Below, piece after piece: positions 1-7,022 of a DNA stretch of 24,860 nt; the stretch's first letter is position 1; each line of letters begins with the position of its first letter. This DNA is from Asaia bogorensis (GTDB taxonomy: Bacteria; Pseudomonadota; Alphaproteobacteria; Acetobacterales; Acetobacteraceae), in the NCBI GenBank assembly GCA_945871455.1, contig CAMBXJ010000008.1, positions 1 through 24,860 of the forward strand. The letters run 5' to 3'. The notes under the pieces are model-generated. The model searched no databases and was not told the DNA's origin. It saw nothing but the letters and a program-made list of their open reading frames with translations. Made by a program: the position numbers and the translations under genes.

Positions 1-314
1 GAGGTGCCGCGCAGCACCGCGACCTCCAGGCAGGCGCCGTGATCGAGATGCACATGCATGCTGGCAACCGTCAGGTCATGGCGATCATGCTGGGCGGCGA
101 TCAATCGCTGCGCCAACTCACGGGTTTCATGGTCGTAGACATAGCTCAGGGTCGCCACACAAGGGGTTGCCGGCTCCGCTGACGCATCGCGCCCCACGCG
201 TTCGCGCAGAATGTCGCGGAATGCTTCGGATCGGCTGGTGTAAAGGCGCTGTCGCATCAGTGCGTCCACCGCGTCCAGCAGGTCGTCGTCGATGGCGATC
301 GTGATTCGTTGCAT
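1..314 (-). CDS. nikR: Nickel-responsive transcriptional regulator NikR (partial, cut by window start)
   Basis: NikR is a homotetrameric repressor that binds Ni(II) and shuts off nickel uptake genes. About 104 N-terminal residues are visible; the C-terminus lies outside the window. The N-terminus (MQRITIAIDDDLLDAVD) is a ribbon-helix-helix DNA-binding domain, and it aligns without gaps to E. coli NikR as I remember that sequence. All four nickel ligands sit at the same numbers: H76, H87 and H89 (MHVH) and C95. The frame has two adjacent ATGs (317 and 314). I chose 314 because GGAGG at 320-324 is then 5 nt away and the protein begins MQR like its homologues. No nickel transporter gene is seen in the window; it may lie beyond the left edge. 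Confidence 0.93.
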   Translation of the reverse strand, partial: MQRITIAIDDDLLDAVDALMRQRLYTSRSEAFRDILRERVGRDASAEPATPCVATLSYVYDHETRELAQRLIAAQHDRHDLTVASMHVHLDHGACLEVAVLRGT

Positions 315-335
315 CATGGCCTCCGTTGGCCGACA

Positions 336-360
336 GCATACAGGAGCGGCATACAGGAGC
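336..360. promoter_or_regulatory. Direct repeat upstream of nikR, possible operator
   Basis: The 12-mer GCATACAGGAGC occurs twice, at 336-347 and 349-360, 22 to 46 bp upstream of the nikR start. Read on the nikR strand each copy contains GTATG, which resembles the half-site GTATGA known for E. coli NikR. Here the half-sites are in direct rather than inverted orientation with a 13-bp period, so autoregulation is only a possibility. Confidence 0.3.
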
Positions 361-473
361 ACCCCCGCAAGACCCCAGAGCCGGTGTTGCGTCGGCCCCG
401 GTAAATGCATGCCGGCAATCGGATGGCGCGTCGTTAACCCTGAATTCACGCCAAGATGTGAGAGGAGATTAAG

Positions 474-506
474 ATGCCGACGTCCCAGCCGATCCCACCG
501 ACCTAA
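474..506 (+). CDS. Possible 10-codon leader peptide
   Basis: A very short open frame (MPTSQPIPPT) begins 3 nt after the end of a strong ribosome-binding sequence, AGAGGAG at 461-467 followed by ATTAAG. It ends 50 nt before the ATG of the secreted TPR-like gene. Four of ten residues are proline. No longer gene uses this ribosome-binding site, so it is either a leader ORF or a chance or decayed start. Function unknown. Confidence 0.22.
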   Translation: MPTSQPIPPT

Positions 507-556
507 GTGCCGGCCCATCGAGCCCAGCCCACCCGCCCTTGAGGATGTCGCCCACC

Positions 557-1366
557 ATGTTGCCGCGATCTATTGCCGGAATTGCGCTTGCCATTGCCCT
601 ATGGATGGCCGTCGGCCCCGCGGTCGGCCCTGCGGTCGGGCAGACCGAGACGCCCGATCCCAGGCTGCGGAGCGTGACCGACCTGGAGCAGGCGGGCCAG
701 GCGCAGGCCGCGTTGGACCTGGCGATAACCCACCTGACCGCCACCCCGAATGACCTCCCCATGCTGCTGACGGTCGCAAGGTTGCATCAGCAGGCCAGGC
801 AGATCGACCAGGCGCTGGTCGTCGGTCAGCGCCTGGCGGAACGCGCGCCAGGCGCCTACGTGGTTCATGAACTGATGGTACAATTGTACCAGGCGGCGGG
901 GGACTTGCCGAAGCGCGATGCCGCTCTGGCGGAACTGCTGACCGTGCAGAAAAATGCGATCGATCCGGAAGTCCGCCTGCGGCCCTTCATCATTCGCGAT
1001 CGGATCGAGGCGCCCAAGCGCAGCATCCTCGTGCAGGAAATGTTTGCAACCGGCGGCACGGACCAACTGCTATTCGTCTTCGTCCTGGAGTCGGAGGCGC
1101 GGAAGCCGGAGAACTATCTGGTCGTTCGGGTCGACCCAGGATTGACGGAAACCTGGCGCAATGCGGGGATTTTGGGTTCCGACAGGCAGGTCTTCAGTCT
1201 GGCGTCGATCTATCGCAAGGGACAGGCATCGGCCCGCACGGTCTACGAGGTTTACCCCGACCCGCCGGATTATGACCGGGTTCGGGCCAAGGTGTTGGAG
1301 ATACTCGAAGGCCGAGCAAAGCCGTATTCGGGGGTTGCGGGGGGGCTCGGGGTGCCGGCGCGGTGA
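557..1366 (+). CDS. Secreted TPR-like protein of unknown function
   Basis: This is a 269-aa protein with an apparent N-terminal signal peptide (MLPRSIAGIALAIALWM...) and likely periplasmic. Residues about 40-125 look like two to three helical TPR-type repeats (for example QAQAALDLAITHL, QARQIDQALVVGQRL, AGDLPKRDAALAELL). The C-terminal half is a beta-rich region (LLFVFVLES, NYLVVRVDP) that I do not recognise. Upstream in-frame TTG 539 and ATG 545 are possible starts; I prefer ATG 557 because GAGG at 541-544 is 12 nt away and the signal peptide starts cleanly. Codons 18-28 hold a 12-bp near-repeat (AVGP-AVGP-AVGQ) at the end of the signal peptide. The gene stands alone; the nearest gene downstream is 223 bp away. 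Confidence 0.72.
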   Translation: MLPRSIAGIALAIALWMAVGPAVGPAVGQTETPDPRLRSVTDLEQAGQAQAALDLAITHLTATPNDLPMLLTVARLHQQARQIDQALVVGQRLAERAPGAYVVHELMVQLYQAAGDLPKRDAALAELLTVQKNAIDPEVRLRPFIIRDRIEAPKRSILVQEMFATGGTDQLLFVFVLESEARKPENYLVVRVDPGLTETWRNAGILGSDRQVFSLASIYRKGQASARTVYEVYPDPPDYDRVRAKVLEILEGRAKPYSGVAGGLGVPAR

Positions 1367-1444
1367 TGTTCGGTGGCATGCGTTCGCCCGGGGGCGTGCC
1401 TTTGGAGGCGTCCGTCCAGACGTTGCCAAATGCCGCATTCCTTC

Positions 1445-1519
1445 CTAGTGTTCCGATCGCGGCACATGATCCCGACACGCCGCTTGAATCGGACCGCGAA
1501 ATCAACACGCTAGTGTTCC
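1445..1519. repeat. Pair of CTAGTGTTCC direct repeats in intergenic region
   Basis: The 10-mer CTAGTGTTCC is present at 1445-1454 and again at 1510-1519, within the 223-bp gap ahead of the small secreted protein gene. The first is followed by GATCG, and GAATCGGAC lies between them, giving weak dyad symmetry (CCGAT/ATCGG). Could be regulator half-sites or a fragment of a dispersed repeat; nothing more can be said from one window. Confidence 0.3.
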
Positions 1520-1589
1520 TGCCCGGCGGTCGCGACCGTTGGCGTTGGAACCCTGGCAGCCCTCCCGGCTCCCATCTCGGAGACGTGAT

Positions 1590-1967
1590 ATGCCCACCGC
1601 GTGGCGGTGCCTGATGACAGTTTCCTGTGCCCTCGCGATCGCGAGCACGCCCGCCTTTGCCGATGCCATCGACGGAAACTGGTGCCATTCGGACGGCCGT
1701 CGGTTCGAAATCGCGGGCCCGACGATCGTCACGCCGAACAAGACCCGGACGCAGGGCCAGTACGACCGCCACTATTTCTCCTATGTCGTCCCGGCATCCG
1801 ATCCCGGCGCCGGCACCACCGTCGACATGACCTTGATGGGTGAGACCTTCGTCCGGATCAAACCGGGCGACCGCGCCGAAGAAACCTGGACCCGCTGCGG
1901 ACCGCCGATCAGCCAGATCGATCGCCCCTCATCGGATGATCCGCACCGGATGATCCGCATCGGCTAA
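1590..1967 (+). CDS. Small secreted protein, function unknown
   Basis: This 125-aa protein has a typical signal peptide (MTVSCALAIASTPAFA) and cleavage expected after AFA, around residue 24. The mature part begins DAIDGNWCHSDGRRFEI and has two cysteines (in NWCHSDG and TRCGPP) that could form a disulfide in the periplasm. I recognise no catalytic motif. The GNWCHSDG start resembles small lipocalin-like or beta-sheet secreted proteins of alphaproteobacteria, but that is a loose resemblance. ATG 1590 is chosen because GGAG at 1579-1582 is 7 nt upstream and because the longer frame (from 1539) would bury the signal peptide. The stop is 19 bp before the carboxyltransferase start, so the two genes are probably cotranscribed. 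Confidence 0.75.
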   Translation: MPTAWRCLMTVSCALAIASTPAFADAIDGNWCHSDGRRFEIAGPTIVTPNKTRTQGQYDRHYFSYVVPASDPGAGTTVDMTLMGETFVRIKPGDRAEETWTRCGPPISQIDRPSSDDPHRMIRIG

Positions 1968-1986
1968 CAAGAAACCGAGGAAACGT

Positions 1987-3612
1987 ATGACCGACGACAG
2001 CCCGCCGCTCCGTCCCACCGCCACCGGCCAGGCACCCCGCAACACTGAACCGGTCGGTTGGGAGCCCGAACTCGCGGAACTGCGGGCGCGCCAGGCCCTC
2101 GCTCGCCAGATGGGCGGACCGGAGCGGGTGGAGCGCCAGCACAAAGGCGGCCGCCTGACGGTGCGGGAGCGCATCGACCAGATGCTGGACCCCAATACGT
2201 TCAAGGAAATCGGCAGCATCGCCGGCAAAGCCACCTACGATCTGAAGGGCAACATCGTCGAATTCATGCCCGGCAACTGCGTCTTCGGGCGTGGTCTGGT
2301 GGACGGTAGGCCCGTCGTCGTCGCCGGTGACGACTTCACCCTGCGCGGCGGTTCGGCGGATGCCTCGATCAAGGGCAAGCCGAAAATGTCGGAGCAGTTG
2401 GCCGCCCAGTTCCACATGCCGATCATTCGTCTGATCGAAGGCTCCGGCGGTGGCGGGTCCGTCAAAACCATTGAAACCACGGGACGCGCCAACCTGCCGG
2501 GCGGCCTGGGGGAGACCACATCGTTCGACCTGGTGGCAAACAACATGGCCCAGGTGCCGGTTGTCGGTCTGGGCCTGGGTTCGGTCGCCGGGCTTGGCGC
2601 CGCCCGCCTGGTCGCCGCGCATTACTCCATAATGGTGAAGGAAATGGCCGCGGTGTTCGTCGCCGGACCGCCGGTGGTCGAACGCCTGGGAGAGCCGCGG
2701 ACCAAACAGGAACTCGGCGGCTGGGAGATCCAGCTTGCCTGCGGCGCGGTCGACCACGCCGTCGATACCGAGGAGCAGGCCTTCGACGCGGCGCGCCGGT
2801 TCCTGTCCTATCTGCCAAGCTCCATCCACGACGTGCCGCCGCGGGTGCGTGGCTGGGACGACCCTGGCCGGCGCGACGAATCGCTGATGACGGCGATCCC
2901 GCGCGTGAAGAAGCAAGCCTATCACATGCGCCGGATCATCGAGTCCGTGGTCGACAAGAGCAGTTTCTTCGAGCAGGGGAAAATGTTCGGCCGGTCGATC
3001 ATCACCGGCTTCGCTCGCCTTGATGGATGGCCGGTGGCGATCCTGGCCGGCGACCCGCTGTTCGACGGCGGCGCCTGGACGGCGGATACCTGCAACAAGA
3101 TCATCCGCTTCGTCGATATGGCGCAGACCTTCCATTTGCCGATCGTGCATCTGGTGGACTGCCCCGGCTTCCAGGTCGGTCTGCGAGCCGAAAGTTCCGC
3201 CGTCATCCGTTGGGGCGTGCGGGCCTTGTCCGCGATCAATCAGACGACCGTGCCCTGGTGCAGCATCGTCGTGCGCAATTGCTACGGCGTCGGCGGTCTG
3301 GGGCATCAGCCGGTTGGGCATCTGTGCCTGCGCTATGCGTGGCCCTCGGCAAGCTGGGGATCCCTGCCGCTGGAAGGCGGGATCGAGGCCGCCTATCGCG
3401 CCGAGATCGATGCCGCCGACGACCCCCAGGCCAAACTGGAGGAAATCGAGGATCGTCTGAACCGGCTCCGGTCGCCGTTCCGTACCGCGGAATCGTTCTT
3501 CGTCGATGAGGTGATCGACCCGCGCGATACCCGCAAGCTGCTGTGCGACTTTGCCAATCTGGCCGCGCCGCTGCGCACGCCGGGGCCGTCCAGCTTCGGG
3601 ATGCGTCCGTAA
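1987..3612 (+). CDS. Acyl-CoA carboxylase carboxyltransferase (beta) subunit family protein
   Basis: A 541-aa cytoplasmic protein of the carboxyltransferase family (propionyl-CoA, methylcrotonyl-CoA and methylmalonyl-CoA enzymes). It has the usual two crotonase-like halves. The N-terminal half has the start-of-domain signature QHKGGRLTVRERID (about residue 51) and the acyl-CoA-binding glycine loop GSGGGGSVKT (about 152). The C-terminal half has LAGDPLFDGGAWTADTC (about 355) and LVDCPGFQVG (about 392). The second oxyanion region is unusual: WGSLPLEGGIEAAYR (about 456) replaces the common VMG-containing motif, placing it in a divergent clade whose substrate I cannot name. No biotin carboxylase or biotin carrier gene is nearby, so its partner must be encoded elsewhere, or it acts as a decarboxylase or transcarboxylase component. 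GAGG lies just before the start, with good spacing. Confidence 0.88.
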   Translation: MTDDSPPLRPTATGQAPRNTEPVGWEPELAELRARQALARQMGGPERVERQHKGGRLTVRERIDQMLDPNTFKEIGSIAGKATYDLKGNIVEFMPGNCVFGRGLVDGRPVVVAGDDFTLRGGSADASIKGKPKMSEQLAAQFHMPIIRLIEGSGGGGSVKTIETTGRANLPGGLGETTSFDLVANNMAQVPVVGLGLGSVAGLGAARLVAAHYSIMVKEMAAVFVAGPPVVERLGEPRTKQELGGWEIQLACGAVDHAVDTEEQAFDAARRFLSYLPSSIHDVPPRVRGWDDPGRRDESLMTAIPRVKKQAYHMRRIIESVVDKSSFFEQGKMFGRSIITGFARLDGWPVAILAGDPLFDGGAWTADTCNKIIRFVDMAQTFHLPIVHLVDCPGFQVGLRAESSAVIRWGVRALSAINQTTVPWCSIVVRNCYGVGGLGHQPVGHLCLRYAWPSASWGSLPLEGGIEAAYRAEIDAADDPQAKLEEIEDRLNRLRSPFRTAESFFVDEVIDPRDTRKLLCDFANLAAPLRTPGPSSFGMRP

Positions 3613-3707
3613 GGCGCGGTCACACAGGGTGATCGTAACGGCCTCTGGAGTCGCCTATCGGTGCGCACCGACGGGGCGCGCTTGAAGGCTTGGTAACGTC
3701 CCCTTCA

Positions 3708-3786
3708 CCGTCAGTGGCGGGCTTCACCCGGCAACCCGCCCCCGCCGTTGAAGCGTGGGTTGCCGGGTCAAGCCCGCCAATGACGG
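3708..3786. repeat. REP-like intergenic palindrome between convergent genes
   Basis: Two 30-nt arms (3708-3737 and 3757-3786) are inverted copies with only two mismatches, around a 19-nt loop. The core is GGGTTGCCGGGT with TCAAGCCCGCC. Similar CCGGGCTTGACCCGG-type palindromes are common between genes in alphaproteobacteria. It sits between the converging carboxyltransferase and MaoC-SDR genes, where a strong hairpin could protect or end both transcripts. There is no T-tract, so it is not a classical terminator. Confidence 0.85.
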
Positions 3787-3844
3787 AAGGGGCATTGTTG
3801 GGGCCGAACTGTATAAGACGGCCGTGTGTCGGTCGGCGGCGGGT

Positions 3845-5278
3845 TCAGGTCTGCACCGCTTCAATCAACGGCAGCATGACCGCCAGAGGATCCGCCGTCT
3901 CGACCGGCGTTATCGACGCCGTCTGATCTGTCAGCATACGCGGCAACCGCTCCGCCACGACTTTCAGGCCGGGCAGGTGGCGCGCCATATCGGCGCACAG
4001 GACCTCCCCCGCTGCCTTCGACATCGCGTATTCCGTCATCTGCTCTGGCCGATCCACGACGAACACGGTGGATGGATAGAAGGCGGTGAGATTTCGCCCG
4101 CCCTCCAGCAGATGAACGCACAGCGCGTGAAACGCATCGACATATACACGGTTGAATTCCGCAAACCGGGCAGGGTCGAACAGCGCCCGTTTCGGCCGAT
4201 ATATCTGGGTCGTCGCGAAATAATACAGCCGATCGACCTGATGCGGCAGTGACGCGAGTTGGGGGGGCAGGTTCGCCAGCACATCAAATTGCAGCGTGCG
4301 GCAGGTGTCGGGACCGAACGCACCATTCAGGTCCGTGGCCAGGGACGCCGCATCGTCCTTCCCGGTCGCATAGGTCACGATCACCCTGGCGCCGCCGATG
4401 GCCAGAAGTTTGGCCGTCAAGGCACCCAGGCCCCGCGATCCGCCAACGACCAACGCCGAACTTCCGGCGAACCGCCCGGGCGTGACATGGCTTGCCAGGG
4501 TCGCGAGCGCCGGGGTTTCGACCGGCGGCCAGCGCACGGCGGCGGTGATTGTGCCGAGCAGCCCATCCCCGGCGACGTTGATCCGGGCCACTCGGAAACG
4601 TTGATCCAGGACGCCCACGGCAAATCCGACGCCCGCGCGATCCGGCGCGCGGGATACCAGATCGACCCGGATACCGGTGAAAATGGAGTGCATGCCTGGG
4701 CAGATCATGCCAACCAGCCGGGACAGCAACCCGAAGCCACGCACGCGGGGCAGACCGATCGCCTCGATCAGGGATGGCGCGATTGCGTGGGCCGATATGG
4801 GGGCGCTGACGGGAGGCATCCATCCACGCAACGTCGCGATATCGTCCAGCGAGGGCGCATTCGGCAACGGATCGGCCACGATGGTATCGGGCGCTTCCAG
4901 CAGGTTCGGCGGCAGGTCCTTGTCCGCCCGGGGGCCGAACCGCAGGCTGATGGTCGATAGGGTCAGGCCGTCGCGCACCAGTTCGGCCGTCGCCGAGCGG
5001 TCGTCGCGACGCGGAAGGGTGAGCGTCACGGCCTGGTTCAGATACACGAACCGAGAGAACTGCACGGCGATCGTCGCGAGGTTGGTAAATGGAAGACCGG
5101 ACGCCGCCAGTTGGTCCAGCGCCCAGAGCAGCGTGTGAACGCCGTGCACAACCGGGGCGCCGGCCTGTGTCCGGCGTGCGGCGACCGGGTCCATGTGCAT
5201 TGGGTTGTGGTCGCCGGAAAATGCCGCGAACGCTGCCTGATCCTCGACGGTGAAGCTTCGGCTCGCGATAACGTTCAT
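3845..5278 (-). CDS. MaoC-like hydratase fused to short-chain dehydrogenase/reductase
   Basis: A 477-aa two-part enzyme. Residues 1-115 are an (R)-specific enoyl hydratase hot-dog domain: FSGDHNPMHMDP carries the catalytic pair D23 and H28, spaced as in PhaJ/MaoC. Residues about 185-250 (CPGMHSIFTG onward) look like a second hot-dog repeat without that pair. Residues about 273-477 are an SDR domain with the nucleotide-binding loop VVGGSRGLG (277-285) and the active-site Y417-x3-K421 (YAMSK). Such a protein could hydrate a 2-enoyl thioester and oxidise or reduce the hydroxy/keto product in one chain. ATG 5278 is preferred over the upstream in-frame ATG 5317 because the domain begins right there; the Shine-Dalgarno is weak (AGGGTG). 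It stands alone, convergent with the carboxyltransferase gene and divergent from the peroxidase operon. Confidence 0.82.
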   Translation of the reverse strand: MNVIASRSFTVEDQAAFAAFSGDHNPMHMDPVAARRTQAGAPVVHGVHTLLWALDQLAASGLPFTNLATIAVQFSRFVYLNQAVTLTLPRRDDRSATAELVRDGLTLSTISLRFGPRADKDLPPNLLEAPDTIVADPLPNAPSLDDIATLRGWMPPVSAPISAHAIAPSLIEAIGLPRVRGFGLLSRLVGMICPGMHSIFTGIRVDLVSRAPDRAGVGFAVGVLDQRFRVARINVAGDGLLGTITAAVRWPPVETPALATLASHVTPGRFAGSSALVVGGSRGLGALTAKLLAIGGARVIVTYATGKDDAASLATDLNGAFGPDTCRTLQFDVLANLPPQLASLPHQVDRLYYFATTQIYRPKRALFDPARFAEFNRVYVDAFHALCVHLLEGGRNLTAFYPSTVFVVDRPEQMTEYAMSKAAGEVLCADMARHLPGLKVVAERLPRMLTDQTASITPVETADPLAVMLPLIEAVQT

Positions 5279-5580
5279 GGCACCCTGTCTTCCATCAAGC
5301 CTATTGTCGGCTGGCACGTAACATAGGGTGCGCCCCTATGGCGATGGGATCGCGGCTGACGGGGCGTCTTCAGCAGAGCGCGCTTCAATAGTCTTTGTTA
5401 TTAAAATGTTGAGTCGCTCAAATGTCATACGGGTTAGCCTGATAAATTTCAGTCCACCCCTACGGAAAGAGCCAAATCCCTGCCTCTCATTAAGCTTCGT
5501 TTAATGTCTTGTCATTAGTCTCCCGCTGCTCGTGTCGAACGGGCGCAACCGATGTTGACCGAAGACATTCGAGGTGGAGC
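5279..5580. promoter_or_regulatory. Divergent intergenic control region with two dyad symmetries
   Basis: This 302-bp region separates the MaoC-SDR gene (left) from the peroxidase-cupredoxin-chemoreceptor operon (right). The stretch 5390-5520 is clearly richer in A and T than its surroundings, as expected of promoters. Two inverted repeats stand out: TTGAG-TCG-CTCAA at 5409-5421, and CATTAA/TTAATG at 5488-5493 and 5501-5506. Either could be an operator. No gene longer than a few codons with a ribosome-binding site was seen; an in-frame GTG/ATG extension of the peroxidase to 5509 is less likely than ATG 5581, which has AGGTGGAG upstream. Confidence 0.45.
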
Positions 5581-6672
5581 ATGTTCAACCGTACCCCCAA
5601 GCGTGGCCGGCGGTGCGCCGCCGCGTCAGGCTTGCCACGTTTCCATAAGATCCTGATCGGATGCCTCGGGGCGGTCGCTGTGTTGACTACGGCGTTCAGC
5701 GCGAGCGCGGGACCAACAAACACCGAAATCGCGAAAATGAAGCAGCAATATCAGCGACCCGAAACCGTACCCTTTCCCAAGGACAACCCATTCAGCCAGG
5801 CGAAAGTCGATCTCGGTCACAAGCTGTTCTTCGATCCACGCCTGTCCGGCACATCCACCATGTCCTGTGCCAGTTGTCACAACCCGGGCCTGTCCTGGGG
5901 CGATGGCCTCGCAACCGGCGTCGGGTCCGCTGCCAACAAATTGGGCCGACGGTCGCCTACCATCCTCAATCTGGCCTGGGCCGAAGCCCTGATGTGGGAT
6001 GGTCGGGCAGGGTCGCTGGAGGAACAAGCGACCGGGCCGATTGAGGCTTCGGTCGAAATGAACCAGTCGATGCCGCGCCTGGTCACGACGTTGGGCGACA
6101 TTCCGGGCTATCGGGTTGCCTTTAATTTCGCGTTCCCCGGGGAGCCGATTTCCGGGAAGACGATCGCAAAGGCCATTGCCACCTTCGAACGGACGATCGT
6201 CAGCGGACAGGCGCCGTTCGATCGTTGGATCGAAGGTGACGAAAAGGCGATCGACGACGCTGCCAAGCGCGGTTTCGTCACCTTCAATACCAAGGCAAAC
6301 TGCTCGGCTTGTCATTCCGGTTGGCGGTTCACGGATGATAGTTTCCACGATATCGGCCTGCCAGATGGCGATCTGGGAAAAGGCAAGCTCGTGCAAGGTG
6401 TGGAACCCCTGCTCCATGCCTTCAAGACGCCAGGCCTGCGCAACATAGCTGGTCGGGCGCCGTATATGCATAACGGATCCGTATCGACGATGTCAGCGGT
6501 CATCCGACATTACGATGACGGTTTCGTCCAACGACCGAGCCTGTCAGCCGAAGTGTACAAACTCAAATTGACCGACGGTGAGGTACACGATCTCGTTGCG
6601 TTCCTAAAAACGCTTACCAGCACGGATCCGGCTGTCGCCGTGCCTATCCTACCGACCATGGAGGTTAACTGA
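5581..6672 (+). CDS. Di-heme cytochrome c peroxidase / MauG-family protein
   Basis: A 363-aa periplasmic di-heme protein. An N-terminal basic segment and hydrophobic helix (KILIGCLGAVAVLTTAFSASA, about 23-43) form a signal peptide. Two c-heme sites follow: CASCH at 96-100 and CSACH at 241-245. Family landmarks include LGHKLFFDPRLSG (78-90), GRRSPTILNLAW (122-133), MWDGRAGSLEEQA (138-150) and FKTPGLRNIAGRAPYMHNGS (281-300). Members reduce hydrogen peroxide using electrons from a small c-type or copper protein, or like MauG oxidise a protein substrate; which applies cannot be decided here. Its stop overlaps the start of the cupredoxin gene by one base, so the two are translationally coupled and the copper protein is a natural electron partner. 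ATG 5581 has AGGTGGAG just upstream. Confidence 0.93.
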   Translation: MFNRTPKRGRRCAAASGLPRFHKILIGCLGAVAVLTTAFSASAGPTNTEIAKMKQQYQRPETVPFPKDNPFSQAKVDLGHKLFFDPRLSGTSTMSCASCHNPGLSWGDGLATGVGSAANKLGRRSPTILNLAWAEALMWDGRAGSLEEQATGPIEASVEMNQSMPRLVTTLGDIPGYRVAFNFAFPGEPISGKTIAKAIATFERTIVSGQAPFDRWIEGDEKAIDDAAKRGFVTFNTKANCSACHSGWRFTDDSFHDIGLPDGDLGKGKLVQGVEPLLHAFKTPGLRNIAGRAPYMHNGSVSTMSAVIRHYDDGFVQRPSLSAEVYKLKLTDGEVHDLVAFLKTLTSTDPAVAVPILPTMEVN

Positions 6673-7001
6673 TGTCATCACGATCTTGGGCTGTTGCTGC
6701 AATCGGCTTGTGTGGATTGATTATCGCCGGTGGCGCCTACGCCACCGCGAGCCTGGTCAGCCAGAAGGGAAAGACGTTTACCCCCGAGGAGCTGACGCAG
6801 CAGCGGGGTTCCTCAATACGAATCGATAATGATGACGCTGTCCCGCATAATATCCAGGTTACGACGCCGGATGGCGAAAATCGAAACATGGGTATGCAGA
6901 AACCAGGTGAATTCGCGAACGTTTCGTTGGACAAGGTAGGTGATTACATGGTTCGCTGTGGGATTCACCCAAAAATGAAGCTTGTGATACGCGCCCAATG
7001 A
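6672..7001 (+). CDS. Small periplasmic blue-copper protein (plastocyanin-like cupredoxin)
   Basis: A 109-aa protein with an N-terminal hydrophobic export or anchor helix (AVAAIGLCGLIIAGGAYATA, residues 7-26) followed by a cupredoxin fold. All four type-1 copper ligands are visible in the normal order: H59 (VPHN), then C96, H99 and M102 (VRCGIHPKMKL). The loop C-x2-H-x2-M is the short form found in plastocyanin-like and amicyanin-like proteins. Translation starts inside the stop of the di-heme peroxidase gene (ATGA-type overlap), which argues that it delivers electrons to or accepts them from that enzyme. The chemoreceptor gene begins 21 bp further on, in the same operon. Confidence 0.9.
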   Translation: MSSRSWAVAAIGLCGLIIAGGAYATASLVSQKGKTFTPEELTQQRGSSIRIDNDDAVPHNIQVTTPDGENRNMGMQKPGEFANVSLDKVGDYMVRCGIHPKMKLVIRAQ

Positions 7002-7022
7002 CAATGTAGGGAGGAACGGAAC

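Noticed and set aside
1363..1614. 83-codon frame starting with GTGATG at the stop of the TPR-like gene
   Set aside because: The stop-start overlap is suggestive, but the translation has no protein-like pattern, crosses the CTAGTGTTCC repeats and runs into the start of the next gene.
1909..3321. 470-codon open frame antisense to the carboxyltransferase gene
   Set aside because: It is the complement of a clear enzyme gene; its His/Asp/Gly/Arg-rich translation is the usual shadow of GC-rich codon bias, with no recognisable domain.
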